Source of the DNA: Alphaproteobacteria bacterium
GTDB lineage: Bacteria > Pseudomonadota > Alphaproteobacteria > Micropepsales > Micropepsaceae
Assembly (NCBI GenBank): GCA_021325375.1
Contig: JAJPHG010000015.1
Coordinates: forward strand, 31,531-95,530
Reading direction: 5' to 3'
Length of the DNA stretch: 64,000 nucleotides
Part shown: piece after piece, positions 42,300-50,308 of the stretch
Position numbering within the stretch: the first letter of the stretch is position 1
How the letters are laid out: each line of letters starts with the position of its first letter
Program-made: the position numbers and the translations under genes
Notes under the pieces: model-generated
Seen by the model: the letters and a program-made list of their open reading frames with translations, nothing else
The model's database searches: none
What the model was told of the DNA's origin: nothing

Positions 42300-43372
42300 G
42301 CCGCGCTCGTATCTTTTAGCACGCCGCGGCGCACCTGGTCGGCCTCGATGCTCTCGAACAGCGCGCGGAAATTGCCCTCGCCGAAGCCTTCATTGCCCTT
42401 GCGCTGGATCAGCTCGAAGAAGATCGGGCCGATGGCGTTCTGGGTGAAGATCTGGAGAAGCAGGCCGATCTCGCTGTCGCGCTCGCCGTCCATCAGGATG
42501 CGGTCGCGCTTGAGCCGGGCTATGTCCTCGCCGTGACCCTTGATGCGGTTGTCGAGGCGCTCGTAATAGGTCTCGGGCGTGTCCTGGAAGGTCATGCCCT
42601 GGGCTCTCAGCGTCTCCACCGTCTCGTAGATGTCGCGGCTCGCCAGCGCGATGTGCTGGATGCCTTCGCCCTTGTAGCGGTGCAGATATTCCTCGATCTG
42701 CGACTTGTCGTCGGAGCTTTCGTTGATCGGGATGCGGATCTTGCCGTCGGGGCTCGTCATCGCGCGGCTCTTCAGGCCCGTGAGCTTGCCCTCGATGTCG
42801 AAATAGCGGATCTGGCGGAAGTTGAAGAGCGTCTCGTAGAAGCCCGCCCATTTGTCCATGTTGCCGCGGAAGACGTTGTGGGTGACGTGGTCGATGTCGG
42901 TGACGCCCGCGCCCTCGTGGGCAAAGCCCGAGATCGGATCGGCGGGCAGGAAATCGACGTCGTAGATCGTGCGCTCGCCATAGCGGTCGACGAGATAGAT
43001 CACGCTGCCGCCGATGCCCTCGATCGCGGGGATGTTGAGCTCCATCGGCCCGACCTGGTTGGCGAAGGGCTTGGCGCCGAGCGCGATCAGCTTCTTGTAG
43101 GCGAAGGGCGCGTCCTTCACGCGGAACGCCATGGCGCAGGCGCTGGGTCCGTGCTCGGCGGCGAAACGCGCGCCGTGGCCGCCGGGCTCGGCATTGACGA
43201 TGAAGTTCGTGGCGCCCTGGCGGTAGAGCGTCACGTCCTTGGAGCGGTGACGCCCGACCGCGCGGAAGCCCATGCGCTCGAAGAGGGCGTGCAAGGCCTT
43301 GACGTCGGGGGCGGTGTATTCGACGAACTCGAAGCCGTCGGTGCCTATCGGGTTTTCCCACAGGTCGGTCAT
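42296..43372 (-). CDS. hpd: 4-Hydroxyphenylpyruvate dioxygenase
   Basis: A 358-residue Fe(II) dioxygenase turning 4-hydroxyphenylpyruvate into homogentisate. Two vicinal-oxygen-chelate modules are visible: FEFVEYTAPDVKALHALFER at the N-terminus and TDIDHVTHNVFRGNMDKWAG in the middle, whose first histidine (DHVTHN) is an iron ligand. GEGIQHIALASRDIYETVET contains the second ligand and GPIFFELIQRKGNEGFGEGN the third (glutamate). ATG 43372 gives the usual family length. It is the first gene of the tyrosine operon. A TTGACC sequence (- strand, 43425-43430) next to the palindrome is a plausible -35 element. Confidence 0.97.
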   Translation of the reverse strand: MTDLWENPIGTDGFEFVEYTAPDVKALHALFERMGFRAVGRHRSKDVTLYRQGATNFIVNAEPGGHGARFAAEHGPSACAMAFRVKDAPFAYKKLIALGAKPFANQVGPMELNIPAIEGIGGSVIYLVDRYGERTIYDVDFLPADPISGFAHEGAGVTDIDHVTHNVFRGNMDKWAGFYETLFNFRQIRYFDIEGKLTGLKSRAMTSPDGKIRIPINESSDDKSQIEEYLHRYKGEGIQHIALASRDIYETVETLRAQGMTFQDTPETYYERLDNRIKGHGEDIARLKRDRILMDGERDSEIGLLLQIFTQNAIGPIFFELIQRKGNEGFGEGNFRALFESIEADQVRRGVLKDTSAA

Positions 43373-43398
43373 GCGATGTCTCGGATCTCGGATTCGGC

Positions 43399-43420
43399 AG
43401 ATAGTTTCATATGAAACTAT
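43399..43420. promoter_or_regulatory. Perfect 22-bp palindrome, probable MarR operator of the tyrosine operon
   Basis: GATAGTTTCAT is followed directly by its exact reverse complement ATGAAACTATC. It ends 26 bases before the hpd start and lies immediately downstream of a TTGACC -35-like sequence on the - strand, so a bound dimer would block RNA polymerase. Its size and symmetry are those of MarR-type sites, and a marR gene closes the same operon. It lies 71 bases from the start of the divergent gene at 43492 and could affect both. Confidence 0.8.
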
Positions 43421-43491
43421 CATCCGGTCAAGGCAAGCCCTTCCGGGTTTTCGCGCGTTATCTCCTCGTACGACAATCGTGGAGAGTTCCC

Positions 43492-43809
43492 ATGCGCGTT
43501 CCGGCTGCAGCGATGCTCGCGCTGCTGATGGCCACGCCTGTCCTCGCCGATCCGCCGGCCGACGTCATCCGCAACGGCGAGATGGCGGTACCCGGCGGGA
43601 GCGTGGAAACGATCGGCTCGCCGCAAGGCACTGAGCGCGCCTCTTGCGTGCAGCTCATGGAACGCGCGTTCTACCTGAGCGACCCGTCCGACCTCGAGCG
43701 CGCGCTCGATGCGCGTCATGAGATGGAGCTGGCGCGCGACGCGTTCCAGGACGGCGACGAGCCGGCCTGCCAGCGTCACGCGATCCACGCGCTCTACGAC
43801 AGGACGTGA
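43492..43809 (+). CDS. Small periplasmic protein, paralogue 1 (HALYDRT family)
   Basis: A 105-residue protein with a signal peptide (VPAAAMLALLMATPVLA, cut before DPP). The mature C-terminal half reads ASCVQLMERAFYLSDPSDLE, then RALDARHEMELARDAFQDGD and EPACQRHAIHALYDRT. The next gene encodes the same pattern of two cysteines, the helix with H-E-x-x-L-A, D-G-D-E and the terminal H-A-L-Y-D-R-T. No known family was recognised. GGAG precedes the ATG. It is divergent from hpd across the operator region, which could couple its expression to tyrosine-operon control. Confidence 0.75.
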   Translation: MRVPAAAMLALLMATPVLADPPADVIRNGEMAVPGGSVETIGSPQGTERASCVQLMERAFYLSDPSDLERALDARHEMELARDAFQDGDEPACQRHAIHALYDRT

Positions 43810-43885
43810 GAAGCGCAGCGGTTGCAGCGCGAACCTTTGCCGCGCGCGCGCGTTATCATCGAGAGCAACGGCAGGAGAGACGTCC

Positions 43886-44218
43886 ATGAAAACCCTGACA
43901 TGCGCCTGCCTCCTCGCCGCGGTGTTGCTTGCCGCGGCGCCGGCCTTCGCCTCGGGCCCGACCTACATGTCGAACGGCCAGACGCCGAACAATTCCGGCA
44001 GCGGCGAAGGCCGCGTCGATCCGCTGCAGGGCACGATCCCTTCGAAGGATACCTGCGAGCAATGGCTCGAACGCGCCAGGCAGATGACCGAGCCGAGCAA
44101 CCCTTATTTGGCCGAGCGCGCGCATCACGAGATCATGCTCGCCCACGAAGCGCTCGCCGACGGCGACGAGCACGAATGCAAGCGCCACGTCGCCCACGCG
44201 CTCTACGACAGGACGTGA
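43886..44218 (+). CDS. Small periplasmic protein, paralogue 2 (HALYDRT family)
   Basis: A 110-residue protein with a signal peptide (TCACLLAAVLLAAAPAFA, cut before SGPT). Its C-terminal region, DTCEQWLERARQMTEPSNPY, AERAHHEIMLAHEALADGDE and HECKRHVAHALYDRT, aligns with the gene upstream without gaps in the helical part. Cysteines are conserved at both ends of the helical hairpin and probably bond. AGGAGAG precedes the ATG. The two genes are a tandem duplication 76 bases apart; the N-terminal halves have diverged. The function is unknown. Confidence 0.75.
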   Translation: MKTLTCACLLAAVLLAAAPAFASGPTYMSNGQTPNNSGSGEGRVDPLQGTIPSKDTCEQWLERARQMTEPSNPYLAERAHHEIMLAHEALADGDEHECKRHVAHALYDRT

Positions 44219-44225
44219 TTGAACA

Positions 44226-44353
44226 ACCCTCCCCTTGAGGGAGGGTCGAAAAATGCGAAGCAATTTTCGGGGAGGGGTGAGCAGGACGGTACCCCTCCCC
44301 GAAATTTGCTTCGCTGCGCTCGCAAATTGTCGACCCTCCCTCAAGGGGAGGGT
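44226..44353. repeat. Palindromic intergenic repeat (family C), copy 2
   Basis: Opens ACCCTCCCCTTGAGGGAGGG and closes CGACCCTCCCTCAAGGGGAG, with an inner AAATGCGAAGCAATTTT segment, between the convergent small-protein and porin-like genes. Its sequence closely follows the copy at 21880. Confidence 0.88.
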
Positions 44354-44359
44354 GGAGTT

Positions 44360-45274
44360 CTACAGCCTGTAGCTCGCCACGAATTTCAGCGCGACGGGGG
44401 CGATGAGCTGGTTGCCGTTGACGCTTTGCAGGACCGGATGCTCCACGTCGGCATAGAGCGTCCAGGTTCCGAAATCGGCTTTCAGCCCCGGCGCCACCAG
44501 CAGCCTCGCATAGCCGGTGTTGGCCGGATCGCCCACGCCGCCGTCGCGCCCGCGATAGGAGGCGATGAACTGGAACACCGGCGAGATCTGCGCCGTGCCC
44601 ACCGTCCAGCCCTGATACGACACGCCGGCCGCGCCGTTCAGCTCGCTGCCCGGCGTGTAGTGGTGCTGGGTCGCGATCTGGTGCTGCCACATGATCTGGC
44701 CGTAGTAGTTCCAGTCGCCGTTCTGGGTCAGCGCGCCGGTGTGATAGGCGCCGAGCAGGACGTCGGTGCTGCCCGAGCCGATCTCGACGTCGGGATCGAA
44801 ATTCGCATAGGTCGAGTCGCCCGTCGGCAGCTTCAGCCCCGCGATGATCCCCGTCGACATGTCGTTCGACAGGCCGGTGTAGTTGGCCATCACGCGCACG
44901 TCGCCGAAGGCGGTGTGGTCGAACTCCTCAGGCGCGCCGCTGTCGGCGGTGAGGAAGCCGCGATGGGTGACGGGCACCTCCACCATCACGCCCCAGTCGT
45001 TGTTGAACATGTACTGGCCGCCCGCGACGAAGAAGTCCGAGCGGATCTTCTTGTCGTCGTTGCCGGCGCCGGGCGCGGCATGGCCGCCGCTCCAATTGGT
45101 GGTCTGGTTCAGGAAATCGTATTCGAGGAACACGCTGCCGCCGGGCCCGCTCGGCAACAGCGAGGCGGTGCCGACGTCGAAGACCGCGCAGCCGCAGGCG
45201 CAGGCCTGGGCCGCGGTAGGCAAGGCGAACAGCGCCAGCGCTAGAAGCGCCGGCTTGAGAGGTGAGCGCGGCAT
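44360..45274 (-). CDS. Outer-membrane beta-barrel-type transporter protein with CACGCAVFDVGT leader
   Basis: A 304-residue protein with a signal peptide (LALALFALPTAAQA) followed directly by CACGCAVFDVGTASLLPSG. The remainder has alternating hydrophobic/aromatic beta-strands (GSVFLEYDFLNQTTNWSG, DWGVMVEVPVTHRGFL, VRVMANYTGL) and ends in an aromatic/basic ASYRL, typical of outer-membrane barrels. I associate the CACGC-VFDVGT opening with proteins near copper-related DUF2946 genes; the gene 34 bases upstream is such a protein. A metal-linked role is inferred. ATG 45274 is preferred over 45376 because GGAG lies six bases before it and the longer N-terminus is arginine/proline-rich noise. Confidence 0.8.
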   Translation of the reverse strand: MPRSPLKPALLALALFALPTAAQACACGCAVFDVGTASLLPSGPGGSVFLEYDFLNQTTNWSGGHAAPGAGNDDKKIRSDFFVAGGQYMFNNDWGVMVEVPVTHRGFLTADSGAPEEFDHTAFGDVRVMANYTGLSNDMSTGIIAGLKLPTGDSTYANFDPDVEIGSGSTDVLLGAYHTGALTQNGDWNYYGQIMWQHQIATQHHYTPGSELNGAAGVSYQGWTVGTAQISPVFQFIASYRGRDGGVGDPANTGYARLLVAPGLKADFGTWTLYADVEHPVLQSVNGNQLIAPVALKFVASYRL

Positions 45275-45308
45275 GATCGTCTCCGTTTGAGCTTGAGAAG
45301 GAAAGGGC

Positions 45309-45665
45309 TCAGGCGGAGACGGGCGGGGCGCGCGCGGCGTTGGGCGCATAGGCGCGCGCGAGGAACGGCGCGTCATGCGCCGCGTCGAAGGCGATGGTGA
45401 CCGAAGCCGGTTCGCTCAGGAGCGCATGTGCCTCGTCCGCTGGTGCTGCAAGCTGCGCGGCGGCGGCACAGAGGCAGAATGTCGACGGATGGCCCTGGTC
45501 GTGATGCTGCTTGTCGTGCGGCATCTCCGTCGCGTTCATGCCCGGGCAGAGCATGAGCGGCGCGGATGCGTCGGCGCTCGGCATCCAGCCGTCGGGCAGG
45601 GCGGCGCGCAGCATCATCGCCATGACGGCGACCGTCAGCGCTGCCGATTTGAGAACCGCTCTCAT
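45309..45665 (-). CDS. DUF2946-like small periplasmic protein, His/Met/Cys-bearing
   Basis: A 118-residue protein with an N-terminal hydrophobic leader (AALTVAVMAMMLRAALPDGW). MRAALPDGWMPS and LMLCPGMNATEMPHDKQHHD, then FCLCAAAAQ, show metal-ligand residues in the arrangement of DUF2946 proteins, which often accompany copper export genes. Histidine and methionine clustering supports a periplasmic metal-handling role by analogy; there is no direct proof. It is the first of a two-gene unit with the barrel protein downstream. Confidence 0.7.
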   Translation of the reverse strand: MRAVLKSAALTVAVMAMMLRAALPDGWMPSADASAPLMLCPGMNATEMPHDKQHHDQGHPSTFCLCAAAAQLAAPADEAHALLSEPASVTIAFDAAHDAPFLARAYAPNAARAPPVSA

Positions 45666-45728
45666 CTACTTCTTTTCGCGCGAAACACCGGTCAACGTCA
45701 ATCTCCCGACGATATGGGAGGTAGACCA

Positions 45729-45857
45729 ACCCTCCCCTTGAGGGAGGGTCGAAATCTGCGAAGCAGATTTCGGGGAGGGGTGAGCAGGACGGTTACCCCT
45801 CCCCGAAAAATTCTTCGCTTCGCTCGAATTTTTCGACCCTCCCTCAAGGGGAGGGTT
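45729..45857. repeat. Palindromic intergenic repeat (family C), copy 3
   Basis: Same ends as the other family C copies, with inner palindromes GAAATCTGCGAAGCAGATTTC and AAATTCTTCGCTTCGCTCGAA-like arms. It lies between two - strand genes. Its right arm runs into the fucosidase gene and provides its last codons and TGA stop at 45844. Confidence 0.87.
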
Positions 45858-47319
45858 GTTCGAGCTCCAACCCAAACCCATGCGCGGGCGAGGGCAGCAG
45901 CGGCTGCGGCAGCTTGAGCACGATGCCGTTGTCCATCTTGCGCAACGCGATCTCGCAGCCGGTCGACAGATGCACCGCGCGCCCGATCGCAGGGAGGTCG
46001 GCGCCTTCCAGCAGGAACTCGAGCGCGTCGGGGCGGCCGAGCACGAACGCATAGAGCGTCTTCGCATGCGCCGCGTCGGGCTTGCAGGTGTAGCGAACCT
46101 GCGTGCCGTCGCCGGTGACGCCTTCCGCGCGCGTCCAGGGCCGCGTGCCGGTGATGCCCTCGCCGTTCTCGGCCATCCAGGCGCCGAAGCCTTTGAGCCG
46201 CGCAAGCTGCGGATCGGGGATCCGCGCGTCCACGCCGCGCGGGCCGACATTGAGCAGCAGGTTGCCGTTCTTCGACACGGTATCGATGAAGCTCGTGACG
46301 AGGCTCTCGATGCCGATGAAATCCGCCTCGGTGTCGCGCGCGTTGTAGCCGAAGGAGAAGCTCATGCCGCGCGTCGCTTCCCATTTCTTCGCCTGCGCGG
46401 TCGCGAAGGTCGTGTATTCCGGCGTGCGGAAGTCGCAATGCGGCGGCGCGGGCGGGGTGATGCCCTGGACCGGGTTCTTCTTCAGATACCGCTTGGCGAG
46501 ATAATCGAAGATCCTCTGCACCGGCGCGAGGCGCATGAGCCGGCTCTGCCAGGTCACCGGCATCCAGCGATCGTTCACCACCGCGTCCGTGACGGTGTTG
46601 TAGTAGTGGGCGTAGAGATCGAGCTCGGTCTGAAGCGTGGTCGGCCAGGAGATGTCGTTCCACACCACGCTGGGCCGGTAGCGCTCGATCAGCTCGCGCA
46701 GCTGCGCGTCGGCATAGGCCGGATAGGGCCCGGCCGGCGTCGAGCCCACGAAATTGCCCAGCGTGCGCAGCGGCGCGGGATTGAACGTCCAGCCGATGCC
46801 GCCGGAGTAATAGACGCCGAAGCGCATGCCCTTGGCGCGCACGGCCCCGGCCAATTCGCCCACGATGTCGCGCTCGGTGGTCCAGCCCGCCTGGTTCGGG
46901 TTCTTCACTTGGCTCGGCCACAGGCAATAGCCGTCATGATGCTTGGTCACGAGCACGACATAGCGCGCGCCCGATGCCGCGAAGGTCTGCGCCCAATCGC
47001 GCGGATTCCACTGATCGAGGCCTTTGAGGAACGGGTCGCGGAAATCCTGGTACGGCGCATCGTGCCAGACCTCGCGGTGATGCTTGGCGCTCTCGCTCTC
47101 AGGCACCTTGATCGCGTTGCAGTACCATTCGGTATAGGGCGTCTCGGCGACGGCGGTGTCGTAGCGGTCGCGGAACACCTCGCCGATCGTGCCGAAGCGC
47201 GAGGCGAAGGCGGGGACCGAATAGAGCCCCCAATGGATGAAGATCCCGAACTTCGCGTCGTCGTACCAGGTCGGCACGGGATGGGCGTTCAGCGATTGAA
47301 GTGTGGGTTCGTAGGTCAT
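45844..47319 (-). CDS. Alpha-L-fucosidase (GH29)
   Basis: A 491-residue retaining exo-fucosidase. VPTWYDDAKFGIFIHWGLYS (about residues 15-34), EWYCNAIKVPES, AGARYVVLVTKHHDGYCLWP (about 115-134), TERDIVGELAGAVRAKGMRF, and the nucleophile region RYRPSVVWNDISWP (about 222-235) are GH29 signatures; NGNLLLNVGPRGVDARIPDP also fits. No signal peptide is seen, so it is likely cytoplasmic, unlike many secreted GH29 enzymes. ATG 47319 is chosen because GGGGAG precedes it. The C-terminal LEQPSP and the stop codon are encoded by the family C repeat arm, so the native end was probably altered by the repeat. Confidence 0.93.
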   Translation of the reverse strand: MTYEPTLQSLNAHPVPTWYDDAKFGIFIHWGLYSVPAFASRFGTIGEVFRDRYDTAVAETPYTEWYCNAIKVPESESAKHHREVWHDAPYQDFRDPFLKGLDQWNPRDWAQTFAASGARYVVLVTKHHDGYCLWPSQVKNPNQAGWTTERDIVGELAGAVRAKGMRFGVYYSGGIGWTFNPAPLRTLGNFVGSTPAGPYPAYADAQLRELIERYRPSVVWNDISWPTTLQTELDLYAHYYNTVTDAVVNDRWMPVTWQSRLMRLAPVQRIFDYLAKRYLKKNPVQGITPPAPPHCDFRTPEYTTFATAQAKKWEATRGMSFSFGYNARDTEADFIGIESLVTSFIDTVSKNGNLLLNVGPRGVDARIPDPQLARLKGFGAWMAENGEGITGTRPWTRAEGVTGDGTQVRYTCKPDAAHAKTLYAFVLGRPDALEFLLEGADLPAIGRAVHLSTGCEIALRKMDNGIVLKLPQPLLPSPAHGFGLELEQPSP

Positions 47320-47349
47320 TGGTCGCTCCCCGGCACCGAGCCGCCCCTT

Positions 47350-47418
47350 CATCCTTCGACAAGCTCAGGATGGAGGGTCTGTTCTAGTCCTCACCCTGAG
47401 CTTGTCGAAGGGTGAGGG
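47350..47418. repeat. Palindromic repeat with CTTCGACAAGCTCAGG arms (family D)
   Basis: ATCCTTCGACAAGCTCAGGA faces CCCTGAGCTTGTCGAAGGGT across a 20-base spacer. This type is widespread between genes in proteobacteria. Here it lies upstream of the fucosidase start. Confidence 0.8.
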
Positions 47419-47477
47419 AACGCGGAACTTACGGCGTGCTTATGATACACCTCTCCAGCCGGGCGTATGCTGCGTCC

Positions 47478-47860
47478 ATGGAAACGTCATCGCTCGAGAA
47501 ATCTTTGATCATCCGCCGCCGCAAACGCGCTTTTTCGAAAAAAGCGACGGACAATTATGTTGCTCTATGCGGACATGATCGAGGCAACCGAAAAGGCGCG
47601 GGCGCGCCCAAGGGCAACCGCAATGCGCTGCGTCATGGCCTTCGCAGCGCCGCCTCCGTCGAGGGACGCCGTCATTTCACCGCCGCCCGCCGCTCGGTCG
47701 CGGCAATCTGCAAGCTGGCCGCGCTGGTGTATTCCAAGCGCGTCGATATCCGGCTCGCCGAGGTCCAGATCGCCCTTCTCGCGCAAGCCGTGATGCTTTC
47801 CTTACGGAAATTCGAAGCGACGCGAATTGCCAAGCCACTGACAATTCATCAGGATCAAGG
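47478..47860 (+). pseudogene. Probable remnant of a GAPKGNRNALRHG-type small protein gene
   Basis: The frame starting at ATG 47478 encodes a basic N-terminus (IRRRKRAFSKKATDN) followed by GAGAPKGNRNALRHGLRS and a helical part (AARRSVAAICKLAALVYSKR, RLAEVQIALLAQAVMLSLRK). The G-x-P-x-GNxNALxHG motif is common in small alphaproteobacterial and phage-related proteins. No stop codon follows: the frame continues out of register into the luciferase-like gene at 47902, so the end of the original gene seems lost. The end given here is where family-like sequence fades. A functional short protein with unusual overlap is possible but less likely. Confidence 0.4.
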
Positions 47861-47901
47861 GGAGGTGCGGCCGCAAGACGCCGCGCGCCGGGAGCAGGCC
47901 C

Positions 47902-49146
47902 ATGAAATTCACCTGGTTCAACCTGATGCCGTGGCCGTACCTTCCGGACGATTTCCGGGAGAAGAACCGCTCGGTCTGGGTCGACATCGACTCGCGGCTG
48001 TTCGATCCGGTGAAGGCGCACGAGGTCTACAACACCTATCTGGACCTGATGGAATATGCCGCGTCGCTGGGCTTCGACGGCATCGGCTGCAACGAGCACC
48101 ACCAGAACGGCTACGGCCTGATGCCGTCGCCGAACCTGATCGCAGCTTCGCTCGCGCGCCGCACCAAGGACGTGGCGCTGGTCGTGCTCGGCAATTCCAT
48201 CGCGCTCTACAACCCGCCCGTGCGCGTGGCGGAGGAGTTCGCGATGCTCGACTGCATCTCGGGTGGGCGGCTGGTCGCGGGGTTCCCGGTCGGCACCTCG
48301 ATGGACACCAATTTCTGCTACGGCCAGATCCCCTCGCTCACGCGCGAGAAATACGCCGAAGCCCATGAGCTGATCATCAAGGCCTGGACCGAGCCCAAGC
48401 CGTTCGCGTTCAACGGGCGCTATACCAAGCTGCGCCATGTGAACATATGGCCAAGGCCGATCCAGAAGCCGCATCCGCCGGTCCATATCCCCGGCGGCGG
48501 CAGCGTCGAGACGTATGATTTCTGCATCGACAACACCTATTCCTACTCGTACCTGTCGTTCAGCGGCTACATCCGCGCCAAGGCGCTGATGGATGGATAC
48601 TGGAAGCGCGTCGCCGAGCGTGGTGCTGCGGACAATTCGCCCAATCGCGCCGGCTTCGCGCAGACGATCTGCGTCGCCGACACCGACGAGGAGGCGCGCA
48701 AGCTCTACGAAAAGCACGTGCTGTATTTCTACAATCGCTGCCTGCACGTCTTCCCGGGCTTCGCGGACGCGCCGGGCTACCGCACGATCAAGACGATCCA
48801 GTCCGGCGCCTTGTCGCAATACGCCCCGCCGCGCGGCTACGCCAACGTGACCTGGGAAGAGCTCACCGAAGGCGGCCACGTCATCGCCGGCTCGCCCGAG
48901 ACCGTGCGCCAGCGCATGGAGGAACTGATCAAGACCTTGCGCGTCGGCAACATCTTCTGCCTCTTCCATGTCGGCGACATGCCGAAGGAGAAGTGCATGC
49001 ATTCGTCCAAGCTCTTCGCCGAGAAGGTGATGCCCAAGCTGCGCGGGCTGCACCCGGAATGGGAGAACGACGGACGCTTCTGGTGCCACCCGATCGAGCA
49101 GGTCACGCCGGGAGCGCTGCCGCGGGAGGCCGTGGCGGCGGAGTGA
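47902..49146 (+). CDS. LLM class flavin-dependent oxidoreductase
   Basis: A 414-residue bacterial-luciferase-like monooxygenase using reduced flavin. TIM-barrel segments are visible: KFTWFNLMPWPYLPDDF, LGFDGIGCNEHHQNGYGLMP (about residues 54-73, with the EHH pair typical of this class), VALVVLGNSIALYNPPVRVA, FAMLDCISGGRLVAGFPVGT and HVIAGSPETVRQRMEEL near the C-terminus. The family oxidises aldehydes, alkanesulfonates, aminopolycarboxylates or long-chain substrates; which applies is unclear. GGGAG lies upstream of the ATG. An alpha/beta hydrolase follows after a repeat; the two may act in sequence. Confidence 0.92.
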   Translation: MKFTWFNLMPWPYLPDDFREKNRSVWVDIDSRLFDPVKAHEVYNTYLDLMEYAASLGFDGIGCNEHHQNGYGLMPSPNLIAASLARRTKDVALVVLGNSIALYNPPVRVAEEFAMLDCISGGRLVAGFPVGTSMDTNFCYGQIPSLTREKYAEAHELIIKAWTEPKPFAFNGRYTKLRHVNIWPRPIQKPHPPVHIPGGGSVETYDFCIDNTYSYSYLSFSGYIRAKALMDGYWKRVAERGAADNSPNRAGFAQTICVADTDEEARKLYEKHVLYFYNRCLHVFPGFADAPGYRTIKTIQSGALSQYAPPRGYANVTWEELTEGGHVIAGSPETVRQRMEELIKTLRVGNIFCLFHVGDMPKEKCMHSSKLFAEKVMPKLRGLHPEWENDGRFWCHPIEQVTPGALPREAVAAE

Positions 49147-49170
49147 AGAAAGATGGTGGTTTAGGAAATT

Positions 49171-49273
49171 CCCTCTCCCCCTCCGGGGGAGAGGGTTAGG
49201 GTGAGGGGGCCTCTCCACTGGACTCGCTGTGAGACCCCCTCACCCCGGCCCTCTCCCCCGAAGGGGGAGAGGG
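49171..49273. repeat. Palindromic repeat of CCCTCTCCCCC/GGGGGAGAGGG type (family E)
   Basis: CCCTCTCCCCCTCCGGGGGA opens the element and CCCTCTCCCCCGAAGGGGGA closes it, with GGGTGAGGGGG and CCCCCTCACCC as inner arms. It lies between two co-oriented genes, 13 bases before the next ATG, and could reduce read-through translation or stabilise the message. Confidence 0.82.
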
Positions 49274-49286
49274 AGAAGAGGTAAGT

Positions 49287-50060
49287 ATGGACCTGAAAAC
49301 AATCGCCACCCCCCATGTCGCCGTGCGCTATTTCGAAGGCGGCTCGGGCGCGCCGCTCGTCTTCCTGCACGGCGCGGGCGGCATCACCGCGCAGGACCCG
49401 TTCCTCGACGCGCTGGCCAAGAAGTACCACGTCTATGCCCCGCTTCTTCCCGGCTATGGCGACAGCGAGGAATGCGCGGAGCTGCGCGACATGCTCGACG
49501 TCGCGCTGCACTATCTGGACACGCTCGACGCGCTGGGGCTGAAGGACCCGATCCTCGCCGGTCATTCCATGGGCGGCATGATCGCGGCCGAGATGGCCGC
49601 GCTCGACAATCATCGCTTCTCCAAGCTCGCGCTGATCGCATCGGCGGGATTGTGGCTCGATGCCCATCCCATCCCCGACCTCTTCTCTCTGGTGCCTTAC
49701 GAATACCCGCCGCTGCTTTTCCACGACGCGGAAAAGGGCGCGGCGCTGATGACGCAGGGCGTGAATTTCGACGATCTGGATTGGCTCAAAGGCTTCCTGG
49801 TCACCAACGCCCGCCAGCTCGGCATGGCGGGGCGAATCCTCTTTCCCATCCCCGAGCGCGGCTTGAAGCAGCGGCTCTACCGCATCAGATCGAAGACCTT
49901 GCTGATCTGGGGCGACAGCGACAGGCTGATCCCGCCCGTCTATGCGCAGGCTTTCAAGAAGGAGATCGCGGGCGCCGAGCTCGTCTCCATCCCCGAGGCC
50001 GGCCACATGCTGATCTGGGAACAGACCGCGCGCGTCGTCGCGGCGCTCGACAGGCTATGA
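49287..50060 (+). CDS. Alpha/beta hydrolase
   Basis: A 257-residue alpha/beta-fold hydrolase with a complete triad: serine in LAGHSMGGMIAAEMAAL (about residues 90-106), aspartate in LLIWGDSDRLIPPVY, and histidine in PEAGHMLIWEQ. FLHGAGGITAQD forms the oxyanion hole. It is probably a soluble esterase or C-C hydrolase; the substrate is unknown. The stop overlaps the next small gene's ATG by four bases. Confidence 0.9.
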   Translation: MDLKTIATPHVAVRYFEGGSGAPLVFLHGAGGITAQDPFLDALAKKYHVYAPLLPGYGDSEECAELRDMLDVALHYLDTLDALGLKDPILAGHSMGGMIAAEMAALDNHRFSKLALIASAGLWLDAHPIPDLFSLVPYEYPPLLFHDAEKGAALMTQGVNFDDLDWLKGFLVTNARQLGMAGRILFPIPERGLKQRLYRIRSKTLLIWGDSDRLIPPVYAQAFKKEIAGAELVSIPEAGHMLIWEQTARVVAALDRL

Positions 50061-50305
50061 GGATGAACTTGCCGGAACTCGCTTTCGGACTTGTCCTGGT
50101 CCTGTTCGCGGCCGCGTGCGCGTGGAACCTGATCGGCGCGGTCCGCTATCGCGCCATCCTGTCACAGCGCAAGATGCTGATCTTCCAGCGCGACGACGTC
50201 GGCATCCGCGAAGACCCGATCCGGTTCTGGATGCTGGTCGTGCGCAACGCGATGGGCATCGTGATGCCTTGCGCTCTCCTGGTCCTGATGTTCGTGAGGC
50301 GATGA
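50057..50305 (+). CDS. Small two-helix membrane protein of unknown function
   Basis: An 82-residue protein beginning MRMNLPELAFGLVLVLFAAA with membrane helices at about residues 8-28 and 58-79 (FWMLVVRNAMGIVMPCALLV) and a charged loop between (QRKMLIFQRDDVGIREDPIR). It starts within the stop of the hydrolase (ATGA at 50057-50060), so it is co-translated; ATG 50063 is an alternative start. It ends three bases before the end of the convergent DUF1287 gene. Confidence 0.7.
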   Translation: MRMNLPELAFGLVLVLFAAACAWNLIGAVRYRAILSQRKMLIFQRDDVGIREDPIRFWMLVVRNAMGIVMPCALLVLMFVRR

Positions 50306-50308
50306 GGA

